Shown: positions 51,662 through 60,166 of the stretch, one piece after another
Layout of the letters: each line of letters begins with the position of its first letter
Numbering within the stretch: position 1 is the stretch's first letter
Assembly (NCBI RefSeq): GCF_036038375.1
Contig: NZ_CP107935.1
Coordinates: 9,362,001-9,426,000 of the forward strand
From: Streptomyces sp. NBC_00414
GTDB taxonomy: Bacteria; Actinomycetota; Actinomycetes; Streptomycetales; Streptomycetaceae
DNA: 64,000 bases
Direction: 5' to 3'
Notes under the pieces: generated by a model
What the model was told of the DNA's origin: nothing
Database searches by the model: none
Seen by the model: the letters and a program-made list of their open reading frames with translations, nothing else
Position numbers and translations under genes: made by a program

Positions 51662-52897
51662 TCACACCGCCACGGTGCGCCCCGGCCCGGCGAGAGAGGG
51701 GTCGGGAGCGGTCGCGCGGCGGACGGCCTCACGGATCGCGGCCGCGGGATCGCCCTGGTGGTAGACCCGCTCCGACGGTTCGACGCCGTCCAGGAACTCC
51801 TGGTAACGCACCGCGAACGCGAGCGGCGCGAGCGGTTCGGCGACGGCCAGGGCGCGGACCGGATCGCTGCCGGGGACCTGCTCCCGCCACGCGTCGGCCC
51901 AGGCGCGGGCGGCGCTCGCGCGCACTGGCTCGGGGAGGAAGGAGCAAAGACGCAGAGCGTCCAGGACCGGGTTTCCCCAGTGTGCGTCGGCGAAGTCGAC
52001 AACGACCGGCGGCCCGCCGTCGGCACGCCAGTTACCGGGGTGGAAGTCGCCGTGCACGACCGTGTCCGGCAGGCCGCACTCCTCCAGCAGCGGCCGGCGA
52101 TCGGCCAGCTTCCGGGCCAGACCGACCTCTTGTGCCGTGAGCTCGGCGCGGACAGGCCCGTCGAGCAGCTCCCTCACCCGCTCGGCGAGAACGGACACCC
52201 GCCGGTCCGGTACGGAGGAAGGCCGCTCCAGCGGGCGTTCCGCGAGGACCGCCTGCGCGGCGACGAACCGTCTCACCCCCGAGGCGGCGGTCCGCGCCGA
52301 CGCCCTCCAGCAGTCCTCGCCCGGAATGTGCTCCATCAGGAAGCGTCCCTCGGCGGAGCCCACGACGGTCGGCACCAGCCCCGGGTCGACGCGGGCGAAC
52401 GCGGCGATCACCTCGGCCTCGTCCGCGGCGAAGCCCGGGGTGGCCTTGAGCCAGACCGCCCCGCGGTCGGTCGGCAGCCGGAAGAGCCCGGCCAGGTTCC
52501 AGGTGCGGAGCTGTTCCACCGGGCCGGTCACCGGCCGCCCCGCCGCGGCGAGGGTGCGTGTCGACCAGTCGAGGAGTTCCCGTAGCCCGTCGATGTCGGC
52601 CCACGGCGCCCGCAGTGCCTGCTCCCCTTCCAGCAACCCCGGATCCGCGGGCAGTTGGAGCAGCACGTGCGGACGCTCCAACGCCTCGACGTGGTAGGTC
52701 ACATGGCCGTCGCGCCCGCCCTCCCCGCCGTCCACGGACAGCAGGCGCAGCACCAGGACCCGTACGTTCAGGGCCCGTTGCAGTCGCAGGACGACCGGTT
52801 CGACCTCGGGCCATCTCGGTACGTCGACGGCGAAGGGGCCGGCGACGCCGAGGAAGTCCTCGCCCGACGTCACCCACGCGCTGAAAGTTCGGCTCAC
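51662..52897 (-). CDS. Aminoglycoside-phosphotransferase family protein
   Basis: 411 residues from GTG 52897. There is no Shine-Dalgarno; a CACACT hexamer 6 nt upstream suggests a leaderless message. The first about 140 residues (VSRTFSAWVTSGEDFLGVAG, DGHVTYHVEALERPHVLL) form a domain I do not recognise. The kinase fold follows: GAVWLKATPGFAADEAEV, FLMEHIPGEDCW, catalytic VVHGDFHPGNWRADG near 286-300 and VVVDFADAHWGNPVLD. Substrate unknown. Divergent from the ArsR-SRPBCC gene. A longer frame continues upstream but crosses the neighbour's operator and has no start signal. Confidence 0.8.
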   Translation of the reverse strand: MSRTFSAWVTSGEDFLGVAGPFAVDVPRWPEVEPVVLRLQRALNVRVLVLRLLSVDGGEGGRDGHVTYHVEALERPHVLLQLPADPGLLEGEQALRAPWADIDGLRELLDWSTRTLAAAGRPVTGPVEQLRTWNLAGLFRLPTDRGAVWLKATPGFAADEAEVIAAFARVDPGLVPTVVGSAEGRFLMEHIPGEDCWRASARTAASGVRRFVAAQAVLAERPLERPSSVPDRRVSVLAERVRELLDGPVRAELTAQEVGLARKLADRRPLLEECGLPDTVVHGDFHPGNWRADGGPPVVVDFADAHWGNPVLDALRLCSFLPEPVRASAARAWADAWREQVPGSDPVRALAVAEPLAPLAFAVRYQEFLDGVEPSERVYHQGDPAAAIREAVRRATAPDPSLAGPGRTVAV

Positions 52898-52985
52898 CGC
52901 GACAGTGTGGGCGAGCGGGCCGGGCGCGGCCAGCGAATTTCGCCTCCGTGCGCACTCCACCACGAGCCCCTCCGGCCGCCGGTGA

Positions 52986-53015
52986 TTGACATGCAGGTAA
53001 TCACCTGCATAACGT
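52986..53015 (+). promoter_or_regulatory. Promoter with overlapping ArsR operator
   Basis: A consensus -35 TTGACA (52986-52991) and TAACGT (53010-53015) are separated by 18 nt. Almost the whole spacer is a perfect 20-bp inverted repeat ATGCAGGT-AATC-ACCTGCAT (52991-53010). A bound ArsR dimer would block RNA polymerase, so autorepression of the downstream fusion gene is the simplest reading. Confidence 0.78.
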
Positions 53016-53080
53016 TGAGTGTGCGATCGGATGAGGGAACAGAGGCGGAGAGCGAGCCGGGCCCGACCAGGGGTCCGGAC

Positions 53081-53845
53081 ATGGACCAGGTCTTCAAGGC
53101 GCTGGCCGACGGGACGCGCAGGCGGCTGCTCGACAGGCTGCACGAGCACAGTGGGCAGACGCTGGGCGAGCTCTGCGAGCACATCGACATGACCCGCCAG
53201 TCGGTGACCCAGCACCTGTCCGTACTGGAGGCGGCCAACCTGGTCAGCACGGTGCGGCGAGGACGGGAAAAACTGCACTACCTCAATCCCGTACCGCTCC
53301 ACGAGATCCAGGAGCGGTGGATCGACAAGTTCGAGCGTCCGCGCCTTCGTGCGCTGAGCGCACTCAAGCGACGAGCCGAGGAAGACATGACCGACAAGCC
53401 GACATTCGTGTACGTCACCTACATCGCCAGCACGCCGGAGAAGGTCTGGGACGCGCTCACCGACGCCGACCTGACCGCCGCGTACTGGGGCCACAGCAAC
53501 GTCTCCGAGGACTGGCGTCCGGGCTCGCGGTGGGAGCATCGACGCATCGACGGCTCCGGCGTCGCCGACGTGGTCGGCTCCGTCGTGGAGAGCGAGCGGC
53601 CCACCCGACTGGTGGCCACCTGGGCCTCGCCCGAGGAGGAGGGGCAGCGGGACAAGCACTCCAGGGTCACCTATGACATCCGGCCGCACGGTGACATCGT
53701 CCGGCTGACCGTCACCCATGAGGACCTGGCCGACGAGAGTGCGGTCAAGGAGGTCTCCATCGGCTGGCCGGCCGTCCTGGCCAACCTGAAGTCGCTCCTG
53801 GAGACCGGCAGCCCGCTGCCGCAGGAGCCGTGGCTCGTTCCCTGA
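53081..53845 (+). CDS. ArsR-type regulator fused to SRPBCC (AHSA1-like) domain
   Basis: 254 residues from ATG 53081 (GGGG 7 nt upstream); a GTG at 53021 at the predicted transcription start would add 20 residues. Residues 1-100 are an ArsR winged helix: MDQVFKALADGTRRRLLDRL, TLGELCEHIDMTRQSVTQHL, VLEAANLVSTVRRGREKLHY. No metal-binding cysteine motif is present. Residues about 104-254 are an SRPBCC/AHSA1 pocket: FVYVTYIASTPEKVWDALTD, AAYWGHSNVSEDWRPGSRWE, VKEVSIGWPAVLANLKSLLE. In many actinobacteria these are two adjacent genes; here a single frame. The pocket may sense a hydrophobic ligand. Its operator is at 52991-53010. Confidence 0.87.
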   Translation: MDQVFKALADGTRRRLLDRLHEHSGQTLGELCEHIDMTRQSVTQHLSVLEAANLVSTVRRGREKLHYLNPVPLHEIQERWIDKFERPRLRALSALKRRAEEDMTDKPTFVYVTYIASTPEKVWDALTDADLTAAYWGHSNVSEDWRPGSRWEHRRIDGSGVADVVGSVVESERPTRLVATWASPEEEGQRDKHSRVTYDIRPHGDIVRLTVTHEDLADESAVKEVSIGWPAVLANLKSLLETGSPLPQEPWLVP

Positions 53846-53867
53846 CACCCGCTGCGGGAGCATATGC

Positions 53868-53903
53868 CGGCCGGCCCGCGGTGGTGGGCGCGCGGACCGG
53901 CCG
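53868..53903. terminator. Hairpin between convergent ArsR-SRPBCC and SPW genes
   Basis: CGGCCGG and CCGGCCG form a 7-bp stem with a GC-rich 22-nt loop, 22 nt after the fusion gene's stop. Confidence 0.4.
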
Positions 53904-53947
53904 ACGAACCTGATGTGCCTTCCGTCCTCACGTGTGCGGGAGCCCCG

Positions 53948-54388
53948 CTACGTCTGCTGTGTGCTCTTCGACGAGGTGGCCGCGCAGAGGAACCCCATCA
54001 CCACCGCCAGGACGCCGATGACGATGTTGTTGAGCACGACACCCGCGTCGGGGCTACTGCCCACGATCCACGGAGAGACGATCATCCACGCGCCCATGGC
54101 GCACATGGCCCAGCTCAGGCCGTACATCCGTGCCGGGTTCGTGGTGAATCCGAGGGCCAGTGCACCGATGGCGATACCCATGATGAGGTTGTGCGTCACC
54201 ATGGCGGGCTGGCTCGTCGTGTAGTGGAGGATCCACGGCGAAGCGGCGCAGTACAGACCGAGCAGGAAAACCGGTCCGTCCACGAGCGCCACATCGCGAC
54301 CACCGAGCATGCGGGCATAGCGGTCCCGCATCTCGGGCACATCGGGGTGCCGGGTGATGTCACCTCTGGTGTTCGAGACGTTGGCCAT
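53948..54388 (-). CDS. SPW-repeat integral membrane protein
   Basis: 146 residues; ATG 54388 behind AAGGAG. Four hydrophobic helices and two copies of the SPW motif: CAASPWILHYTTSQP near 49 and MIVSPWIVGSSPDAG near 104, each before a loop and the next helix, so the protein is an internal duplication of a two-helix unit. The family is widespread and uncharacterised. Upstream, ATAAGGG occurs twice 11 bp apart on the minus strand. Confidence 0.85.
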   Translation of the reverse strand: MANVSNTRGDITRHPDVPEMRDRYARMLGGRDVALVDGPVFLLGLYCAASPWILHYTTSQPAMVTHNLIMGIAIGALALGFTTNPARMYGLSWAMCAMGAWMIVSPWIVGSSPDAGVVLNNIVIGVLAVVMGFLCAATSSKSTQQT

Positions 54389-54475
54389 GGCTCGACTCCT
54401 TTGTCTCTGCAGGTGTCACTGCAGGTCTGACCGCGACTGTGCGGTATGCGGTAGACGCCGCTTAGATACATTCTG

Positions 54476-54493
54476 CCCTTATTTATCCCTTAT
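54476..54493. repeat. CCCTTAT direct repeat, one helical turn apart
   Basis: CCCTTAT at 54476-54482 and 54487-54493, start to start 11 bp, in an AT-rich patch unusual for this GC-rich DNA. It lies between the divergent SPW and FAD oxidoreductase genes, at promoter distance from both. Confidence 0.5.
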
Positions 54494-54527
54494 GTGTAGA
54501 GGTGTGGGCGACCTGTCGGAGACCCGG

Positions 54528-54556
54528 CCAATCCGTGCCTGCCGCAGCTTCGGAAT
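54528..54556 (+). promoter_or_regulatory. Candidate SigK promoter of the fatty-acid modification operon
   Basis: CCAATCC (54528-54534), 16 nt, CGGAAT (54551-54556), 42 nt before the first gene's ATG. The same two blocks with the same 16-nt spacing (CCAATCC-N16-CGGATT) precede sigK. Mycobacterial SigK promoters, as I recall them, resemble CCATCC and CCGAAT. Confidence 0.7.
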
Positions 54557-54598
54557 ACCCACGACGACTCCGAGTGGAGACGGCTGGGAGGAAGCACG

Positions 54599-55978
54599 AT
54601 GGCATCAGCGTCACACGACGCCACGGCGGAGGACGGGGAGGACATACCAGGGCGCACGGACCGGACCGGGCGAGTGGAACGGGCCGGGCGAGCGGAACGG
54701 GCAGGGCGTCGCACGGCGGTCGTCGGCTCGGGCGTCGCCGGACTCACCGCCGCGTACGTCCTCGGCCGCGAACACCGGGTGTCCCTGTACGAGGCGGACG
54801 AGCGGCTCGGCGGACACGCCCACACCCATGAACTGACGTCGTCGGACGGCCGGGTGCACCGCGTCGACTCCGGCTTCATCGTCCACAACCGCCGTACCTA
54901 TCCGAACCTGCTCCGGCTCTTCTCCGAGCTCGGCGTCGCCACGCAGGAGTCGGAGATGAGCATGTCCGTGCGCTGCGACGGCTGCGGCCTCGAATACGCG
55001 GGCGCGCGGGGCGCCGCCGGACTCCTCGCCCAGCCCCGGAACGCGCTGCGGGGCCCGTACCTGCGCATGCTCGTCGAAGTACCGGTCTTCCACCGCGCCG
55101 CGCGGCGACTGCTCGCCGAGGCGGACGCGGGAGCCGGGGGAGGGGACGGCTCCCTCACCCTGGGCGAGTTCCTGGCCCGGCGCCGCTTCTCCGCCTACTT
55201 CGTCGCCCACTTCATGACCCCCATGGTGTCGGCGGTGTGGTCCTGCGACGCCGAGACGGCCCAGCGCTATCCGGCCGCCTATCTGTTCCGGTTCCTGGCG
55301 AACCACGGAATGCTGTCGATCGGCGACTCACCGGCCTGGCGCACCGTCACCGGCGGCTCGCGCGAGTACGTGGACCGTGTCGCCGAACACGTCGACGCGG
55401 TGCACACCTCGACCCCTGTCCGTGCCGTCCGACGGCACCACGACCGCGTCGAGATCACCACCGAGGACGGCGCCACGGACACGTACGACTCCGTGGTGCT
55501 GGCCGTCCACCCCGACCAGGCACTGCGCCTCCTGGCCGATCCCACCGAGCAGGAGCGCGAGGTGCTCGGCGCGTTCCGCTACTCCCGCAACACCACGCTC
55601 CTGCATACCGACACCTCGCCGCTGCCGCGCGCCCGCGGAGCACGGGCCTCCTGGAACTACCTGATGCCGTCGTGCGCCGCGAACGCCGACCGGGTCCGGG
55701 TCAGTTACGACATGAGCCGGCTCCAGCGCCTCGACGCGGCCGAGACGTACGTCGTCACCCTGGGCGGCCTGGACCGCGTCGACCCCGACCGCGTCCTCGC
55801 CCGCATGGTGTACGAACACCCCGTCTACACACCCGAGTCGGTGGCCGCCCAGCGGCGACTCCCCGACCTGAACAGCGCCGTCACCGCGTACGCGGGCGCC
55901 TACCACGGCTGGGGCTTCCACGAGGACGGCTGCCGTTCCGGCGTGGCGGCGGCCGAGGCTCTGGGGGTGACCTGGTGA
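54599..55978 (+). CDS. FAD-dependent oxidoreductase (amine-oxidase/desaturase-like) of the sigK module
   Basis: 459 residues from ATG 54599 with GGGAGG upstream. After an Arg/Gly-rich leader (RTGRVERAGRAERAGRR) comes the dinucleotide-binding fold TAVVGSGVAGLTAAYVLG near 39-56, EADERLGGHAHTHE, DSGFIVHNRRTYPN, and the C-terminal AYAGAYHGWGFHEDGCRSGV FAD-contact region. It is the homologue of the first gene of the M. tuberculosis sigK operon and of flavoproteins in proteobacterial singlet-oxygen operons that modify unsaturated fatty acids. Likely acts on acyl chains together with the downstream methyltransferases. The next gene overlaps by 4 nt. Confidence 0.87.
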   Translation: MASASHDATAEDGEDIPGRTDRTGRVERAGRAERAGRRTAVVGSGVAGLTAAYVLGREHRVSLYEADERLGGHAHTHELTSSDGRVHRVDSGFIVHNRRTYPNLLRLFSELGVATQESEMSMSVRCDGCGLEYAGARGAAGLLAQPRNALRGPYLRMLVEVPVFHRAARRLLAEADAGAGGGDGSLTLGEFLARRRFSAYFVAHFMTPMVSAVWSCDAETAQRYPAAYLFRFLANHGMLSIGDSPAWRTVTGGSREYVDRVAEHVDAVHTSTPVRAVRRHHDRVEITTEDGATDTYDSVVLAVHPDQALRLLADPTEQEREVLGAFRYSRNTTLLHTDTSPLPRARGARASWNYLMPSCAANADRVRVSYDMSRLQRLDAAETYVVTLGGLDRVDPDRVLARMVYEHPVYTPESVAAQRRLPDLNSAVTAYAGAYHGWGFHEDGCRSGVAAAEALGVTW

Positions 55979-56718
55979 CCCCCGCCCTGGCTTCCGCTCC
56001 CGCCCTGTACCCGTCCACGGTCACCCACGTCCGTACCGCGCCGACCCGGTACACCCTGCGCCACCGCACCTACCTGTGGCTCATCGACCCCGACCGGCCG
56101 CCGGAACTGCCGTGGTATCTGCGCCCGTTGGCCAGATTCGACGCCCGCGACCACTTCGGCGGCGGCGCGCCGACCATCCGCGAGGGCCTGGACCGCTTCC
56201 TCGCCTCGCGCGGCGTCCATCTCGACGGCGGACCGGTGTCGATGCTCGCCCACGCCCGCGTGTTGGGCCACGTCTTCAACCCGCTCAGCCTCTACTGGTG
56301 CCACGACCCCCAGGGCGAACTGCGCTGTGTCGTCGCCGAGGTCCACAACACCTACGGGGAGCGGCACAGTTATCTGCTGACCCCGGACGAGGCCGGCGTG
56401 GCGCGCACCGACAAGGAGTTCTACGTCTCGCCGTTCTTCCCCGTCGACGGCGCCTACCGCATGCGCCTGCCCGCGCCGGACGGCCGCCTCGACCTGAGCG
56501 TGCGGCTGGAGCGCGACGGCGGCCGGCCGTTCACCGCGACCGTCCACGGCACCCGCCGCCCCGCCACCGCGGGCGCGCTGGTGCGCGAGGCACTGCGCCA
56601 CCCGTGGTCAACCGCGGCCGTCTCGGCCGCCATCCGCGTCCACGGCGTACGCCTTTTCCTGCGGGGACTGCCCGTCCAGCCCCGCCCCCGTCACCGATCC
56701 CAGGAGAGTGCCGAATGA
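55975..56718 (+). CDS. DUF1365 protein
   Basis: 247 residues; GTG 55975 overlaps the preceding TGA as GTGA. Family pattern: LYPSTVTHVRTAPTRYTLRH, RTYLWLIDPD, GHVFNPLSLYWCHDPQGEL, VAEVHNTYGERHSYLL, KEFYVSPFFPVDGAYRM. DUF1365 genes almost always accompany the FAD oxidoreductase and a Cfa-type methyltransferase. The biochemical role is unknown, but a part in making or moving modified acyl chains is the standard guess. Translational coupling on both sides supports a shared pathway. Confidence 0.88.
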   Translation: MTPALASAPALYPSTVTHVRTAPTRYTLRHRTYLWLIDPDRPPELPWYLRPLARFDARDHFGGGAPTIREGLDRFLASRGVHLDGGPVSMLAHARVLGHVFNPLSLYWCHDPQGELRCVVAEVHNTYGERHSYLLTPDEAGVARTDKEFYVSPFFPVDGAYRMRLPAPDGRLDLSVRLERDGGRPFTATVHGTRRPATAGALVREALRHPWSTAAVSAAIRVHGVRLFLRGLPVQPRPRHRSQESAE

Positions 56719-57983
56719 GGACAGCGGAGCCCGGTTCCATCGCCGGACGGCGGATGGACGTGGATCCCGAGCTCTGGCCGGACGTCGTCGGACGGCCGGG
56801 TGCCTCGCGCGCCCGGACCGCTGTCACCCGGGCCGTGCTGCGCAGGGCGCTCGAACGTCTGCCGCTGCGCGTGAAGTTCCCCGACGGCAGCCAGCTCGGC
56901 GCGGGCGGGCCGCTGGTCGAGATCCACGACGCCGAGGCGTTCCACGGGCGTATCGGAACCCAGGGGCTGATCGGCTTCGGCGAGTCCTACATGGCGGGGG
57001 AGTGGGACGCGCCCGACCTGGTCGCCGCCCTCACCGTCCTCGCGGGCAGCCTGGCGGAGCTGATCCCGGCACCCCTCCAGCGGCTGCGCGGACTGTGGGC
57101 CCCCAAACAGCCGGGCGCCCAGCGCAACACCCCCGGTGGCGCCCGCGACAACATCAGCCGCCACTACGACCTGTCCAACGAACTGTTCGCCCTCTTCCTC
57201 GACGAGACCCTCAGCTACTCGGCGGCCCTGTTCCGGGGCTTCCCCGCCACCTGGCCGCTCCTGGCCACCGCACAGCACCGGAAGATCGACCGCCTGCTGG
57301 ACCTCGCCGAGGTCGGCGAGGGCACCCGGCTGCTGGAGATCGGCACCGGCTGGGGCGAGCTGGCCCTGCGCGCCGCCGCCCGCGGCGCCCACGTCACCTC
57401 CCTCACCCTCTCCCGCGAACAGCGCGACCTCGCGATCGAGCGGGTACGCGAGGCGGGCCACGCCGACCGGGTCTCCGTCGAACTGTGCGACTACCGCGAG
57501 GCCACCGGGACGTACGACGCGGTGGTGAGCGTCGAGATGATCGAGGCCGTGGGCGTGGAGTTCTGGCCCGTGTACTTCCGCACCATCGACGCCCGCCTGG
57601 CCCCCGGCGGCCGGGCCGCGCTGCAGGCCATCACCATGCCGCACGAACGGATGCTGGCCGCCCGCCACACCTTCACCTGGATCCAGAAGTACATCTTCCC
57701 CGGCGGACAGGTGCCCTCCGTCGAGGCGGTGGAAGAGACCGTCCGCGACCACACCCGGCTGAGCGTCACCCGCCGCGACGCCCTCGGCGCGCACTACGCG
57801 GAGACCCTCCGCCTGTGGCGCGAACGCTTCACCGACCGAGCGGACGACGTCGACGCGCTCGGCTTCGACGAGACCTTCCGGCGCATGTGGACCTTCTACC
57901 TGTCCTACTCGGAAGCCGGGTTCCGCTCCGGCTACCTCGACGTCCAGCACTACCTGTTCACGAAGGAGAACCCGCCTCGATGA
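56715..57983 (+). CDS. Cfa-family SAM methyltransferase, UfaA1-like
   Basis: 422 residues; ATG 56715 overlaps the preceding stop as ATGA, with AGGAG 8 nt upstream. SAM-binding motif LLEIGTGWGELALRAAARGA near 205-224; Cfa fold motifs ISRHYDLSNELFALFLDETL, SVEMIEAVGVEFWPVYFRTI and TFTWIQKYIFPGGQVPSVEA. The active-site segment reads YSAALF where true cyclopropane synthases have YSCGYW, so the bicarbonate-site cysteine is absent, and the EHVG motif reads EAVG. This subtype methylates cis-unsaturated phospholipid acyl chains and need not make a cyclopropane. It is the counterpart of ufaA1 in the mycobacterial operon. Confidence 0.88.
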   Translation: MRTAEPGSIAGRRMDVDPELWPDVVGRPGASRARTAVTRAVLRRALERLPLRVKFPDGSQLGAGGPLVEIHDAEAFHGRIGTQGLIGFGESYMAGEWDAPDLVAALTVLAGSLAELIPAPLQRLRGLWAPKQPGAQRNTPGGARDNISRHYDLSNELFALFLDETLSYSAALFRGFPATWPLLATAQHRKIDRLLDLAEVGEGTRLLEIGTGWGELALRAAARGAHVTSLTLSREQRDLAIERVREAGHADRVSVELCDYREATGTYDAVVSVEMIEAVGVEFWPVYFRTIDARLAPGGRAALQAITMPHERMLAARHTFTWIQKYIFPGGQVPSVEAVEETVRDHTRLSVTRRDALGAHYAETLRLWRERFTDRADDVDALGFDETFRRMWTFYLSYSEAGFRSGYLDVQHYLFTKENPPR

Positions 57984-59290
57984 GTACCGCCCGCCCCGCC
58001 CGAACCGGGGCCGCCCACCGGCTCGCCGCGCTGGCCGAGGACGCGCTCGGCGGCCGGCTGCCGGTCCGGCTGCGCGCCTGGGACGGCAGCGAGACCGGCC
58101 CCGCCGGCACCCCCGTGATCGTCGTACGTTCACGGCGCGCCCTGCGCCGGCTGCTGTGGCAGCCCGGTGAACTGGGCCTGGCCCAGGCCTACGTCACCGG
58201 CGAACTCGATGTCGAGGGCGACCTCGCCCAGGGCCTGCGGACCCTGTGGGGAGCCGCACGCGAACGAGGCGCGGACACTCCCCGGTTCACCCCCGCCGAC
58301 CGCGTCCGGGCGGCCGGGACCGCCCTGCGGCTGGGAGCCGTCGGCCCGCGCCCCGCCACGCCCGCGTCACAGGCACGCCTGAGGGGCGGCCTGCACAGCA
58401 AGGCCCGCGACCGGGCCGCCATCAGCCACCACTACGACCTGTCGAACGACTTCTACCGGCTGCTCCTCGACGACACCATGGCGTACTCGTGCGGCTACTG
58501 GACCGATGACGAGGCGGACTTCACCGACGCCGACGCCCAGCGGGCGAAGCTGGAACTGATCTGCCGCAAGCTGGATCTCGTCCCCGGCGCCCGGCTGCTC
58601 GACATCGGCTGCGGCTGGGGCTCCCTCACGCTGTACGCCGCCGAACAGCACAAGGCACAGGTCACCGCGGTCACCCTGGCTCGCGAACAGGCCGAGTACA
58701 TCCGGGAACAGGTCCGCGAGCGCGGCCTGGAGCACCAGGTGGACGTGGTGTGCCAGGACTACCGGGACATCACCGGCGGAGCCTACGACGCGGTCGCCAC
58801 GGTCGAGATGGGCGAGCACGTGGGAGACGCCGAGTACCCGGCGTTCGCCGCCGCCCTGCACCGCCTGGTGCGACCGCGCGGCCGTGTCCTCGTCCAGCAG
58901 ATGTCACGGGGGACCAACGCCCCGGGCGGGGGCGAGTTCATCGAGGCGTACATCGCTCCCGACATGCACATGAGACCCATGGGACAGACCGTCGGCCTGC
59001 TGGAGGACGCCGGCCTCGAAGTGCGGTCCGTGGAGTCGATGCGCGAGCACTACGTCCGTACGATCGAGGGCTGGCACCGCACTCTTGAGGAGCACTGGGA
59101 CGATTTCGTCCGGCTCGTGGGCGAGGAGACCGCCCGGGTGTGGCGGCTGTACCTGGTCGGCGGCGCCCTCGCTTTCGAGGAAGGGCGCATGGGTGTCGAC
59201 CAGATCCTCGGCATCCGTCCGGCGCCGGGCGGCGACAGCGGAATGCCGCCCTCGCAGCGCTCCTGGTACACGGCCCTGGACGGACGATGA
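57980..59290 (+). CDS. cfa: Cyclopropane-fatty-acyl-phospholipid synthase (second Cfa paralogue)
   Basis: 436 residues; ATG 57980 overlaps as ATGA, with AAGGAG upstream. Canonical Cfa features: AISHHYDLSNDFYRLLLDDT, MAYSCGYWTDDEADF with the cysteine of the bicarbonate site, SAM loop LLDIGCGWGSLTLYAAEQHK near 205, TVEMGEHVGDAEYPAFAAAL with intact EHVG, and ESMREHYVRTIEGWHRTLEE. It should transfer a methylene group from S-adenosylmethionine to phospholipid double bonds. The mycobacterial sigK operon has one such gene; the second, canonical copy here is an addition. Confidence 0.9.
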   Translation: MSTARPARTGAAHRLAALAEDALGGRLPVRLRAWDGSETGPAGTPVIVVRSRRALRRLLWQPGELGLAQAYVTGELDVEGDLAQGLRTLWGAARERGADTPRFTPADRVRAAGTALRLGAVGPRPATPASQARLRGGLHSKARDRAAISHHYDLSNDFYRLLLDDTMAYSCGYWTDDEADFTDADAQRAKLELICRKLDLVPGARLLDIGCGWGSLTLYAAEQHKAQVTAVTLAREQAEYIREQVRERGLEHQVDVVCQDYRDITGGAYDAVATVEMGEHVGDAEYPAFAAALHRLVRPRGRVLVQQMSRGTNAPGGGEFIEAYIAPDMHMRPMGQTVGLLEDAGLEVRSVESMREHYVRTIEGWHRTLEEHWDDFVRLVGEETARVWRLYLVGGALAFEEGRMGVDQILGIRPAPGGDSGMPPSQRSWYTALDGR

Positions 59291-60102
59291 GCGGCTTCCC
59301 CTGGGCGGCCTTCGCCCAGAACCTCGCATTCGCGGCCGCCGCCGCGCTGACCGTCATGCTCGTCACCTTCGCCGTCGCCGTCCGCAAGGGCATGCACCGC
59401 GTCGTGGACGTCGCCTGGGGGATCGGGTTCACCGGCGTCGCCCTCGTGTCCTTCCTCGCGTCCGCCGGTGAGGGGGACGAAGGGCGACGCCTGCTGGTCA
59501 CCGTACTGACGGCGGTCTGGGGGCTGCGGCTGGCCGCGCACATCGCGTGGCGCGGCCGGGGACACGGTGAGGACCCGCGCTACGACGCGATGCTCGCCAA
59601 GGCCCCCGGCAGCCGCGACCTCTACGCGCTGCGCATGGTCTACCTCTTGCAGGGGGCCCTCGTGTGGCTCGTGTCGCTGCCCGTCCAGGCCGCGCAGTAC
59701 GTGTCCGGTCCCCTGAGCGGACTCGTGTGGGCCGGGGTCGCGCTGTGGGCGGTCGGGATGTTCTTCGAGACGGTCGGTGACCACCAGCTCGCCCGCTTCA
59801 AGGCGGACTCCGCGAACCGGGGCCGGATCATGGACCGCGGTCTGTGGAGCTGGACCCGGCACCCCAACTACTTCGGCGACTTCTGCGTCTGGTGGGGCCT
59901 GTTCCTGCTGGCCTGCGACTCCGGCGCGGCTGCCGCGGTGACCGTGCTGTCTCCGCTCGTGATGAGCTACCTGCTCATGAACGGCAGCGGAAAGCCCATG
60001 CTGGAGCGGCACATGTCGGAGCGTCCGGGATTCGCCGAGTACCGGGACAGGACCAGCGGGTTCTTCCCGCGACCGCCGAAGCGGCCGAGGTCGAGCGGCT
60101 GA
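59287..60102 (+). CDS. DUF1295 membrane protein (steroid 5-alpha-reductase-like)
   Basis: 271 residues; ATG 59287 overlaps the previous stop as ATGA. About six membrane segments. Signature of the family near the C-terminus: GRIMDRGLWSWTRHPNYFGD near 180-199, then YLLMNGSGKPMLERHMSERP and EYRDRTSGFFP. Related membrane enzymes use NADPH to reduce double bonds or methylate isoprenoids. In this operon it could reduce a methylated acyl intermediate, which is inference from context. Last gene before an 18-bp terminator. Confidence 0.88.
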   Translation: MSGFPWAAFAQNLAFAAAAALTVMLVTFAVAVRKGMHRVVDVAWGIGFTGVALVSFLASAGEGDEGRRLLVTVLTAVWGLRLAAHIAWRGRGHGEDPRYDAMLAKAPGSRDLYALRMVYLLQGALVWLVSLPVQAAQYVSGPLSGLVWAGVALWAVGMFFETVGDHQLARFKADSANRGRIMDRGLWSWTRHPNYFGDFCVWWGLFLLACDSGAAAAVTVLSPLVMSYLLMNGSGKPMLERHMSERPGFAEYRDRTSGFFPRPPKRPRSSG

Positions 60103-60114
60103 CGCCACAGGACA

Positions 60115-60161
60115 GGCCGTGCCGCCCCCTCCTCGCCGGGGAGGGAGGGGGCGGCACGGCC
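60115..60161. terminator. 18-bp perfect bidirectional terminator hairpin
   Basis: GGCCGTGCCGCCCCCTCC (60115-60132) and its exact reverse complement (60144-60161) surround an 11-nt loop. It lies 12 nt after the DUF1295 stop and 5 nt from the stop of convergent rskA, separating the two transcription units. Confidence 0.85.
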
Positions 60162-60166
60162 GCGGG

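Noticed and set aside
52898-53863. N-terminal extension of the APH-family protein
   Set aside because: The open frame continues upstream but would cross the ArsR operator and the opposite-strand coding region; there is no start signal.
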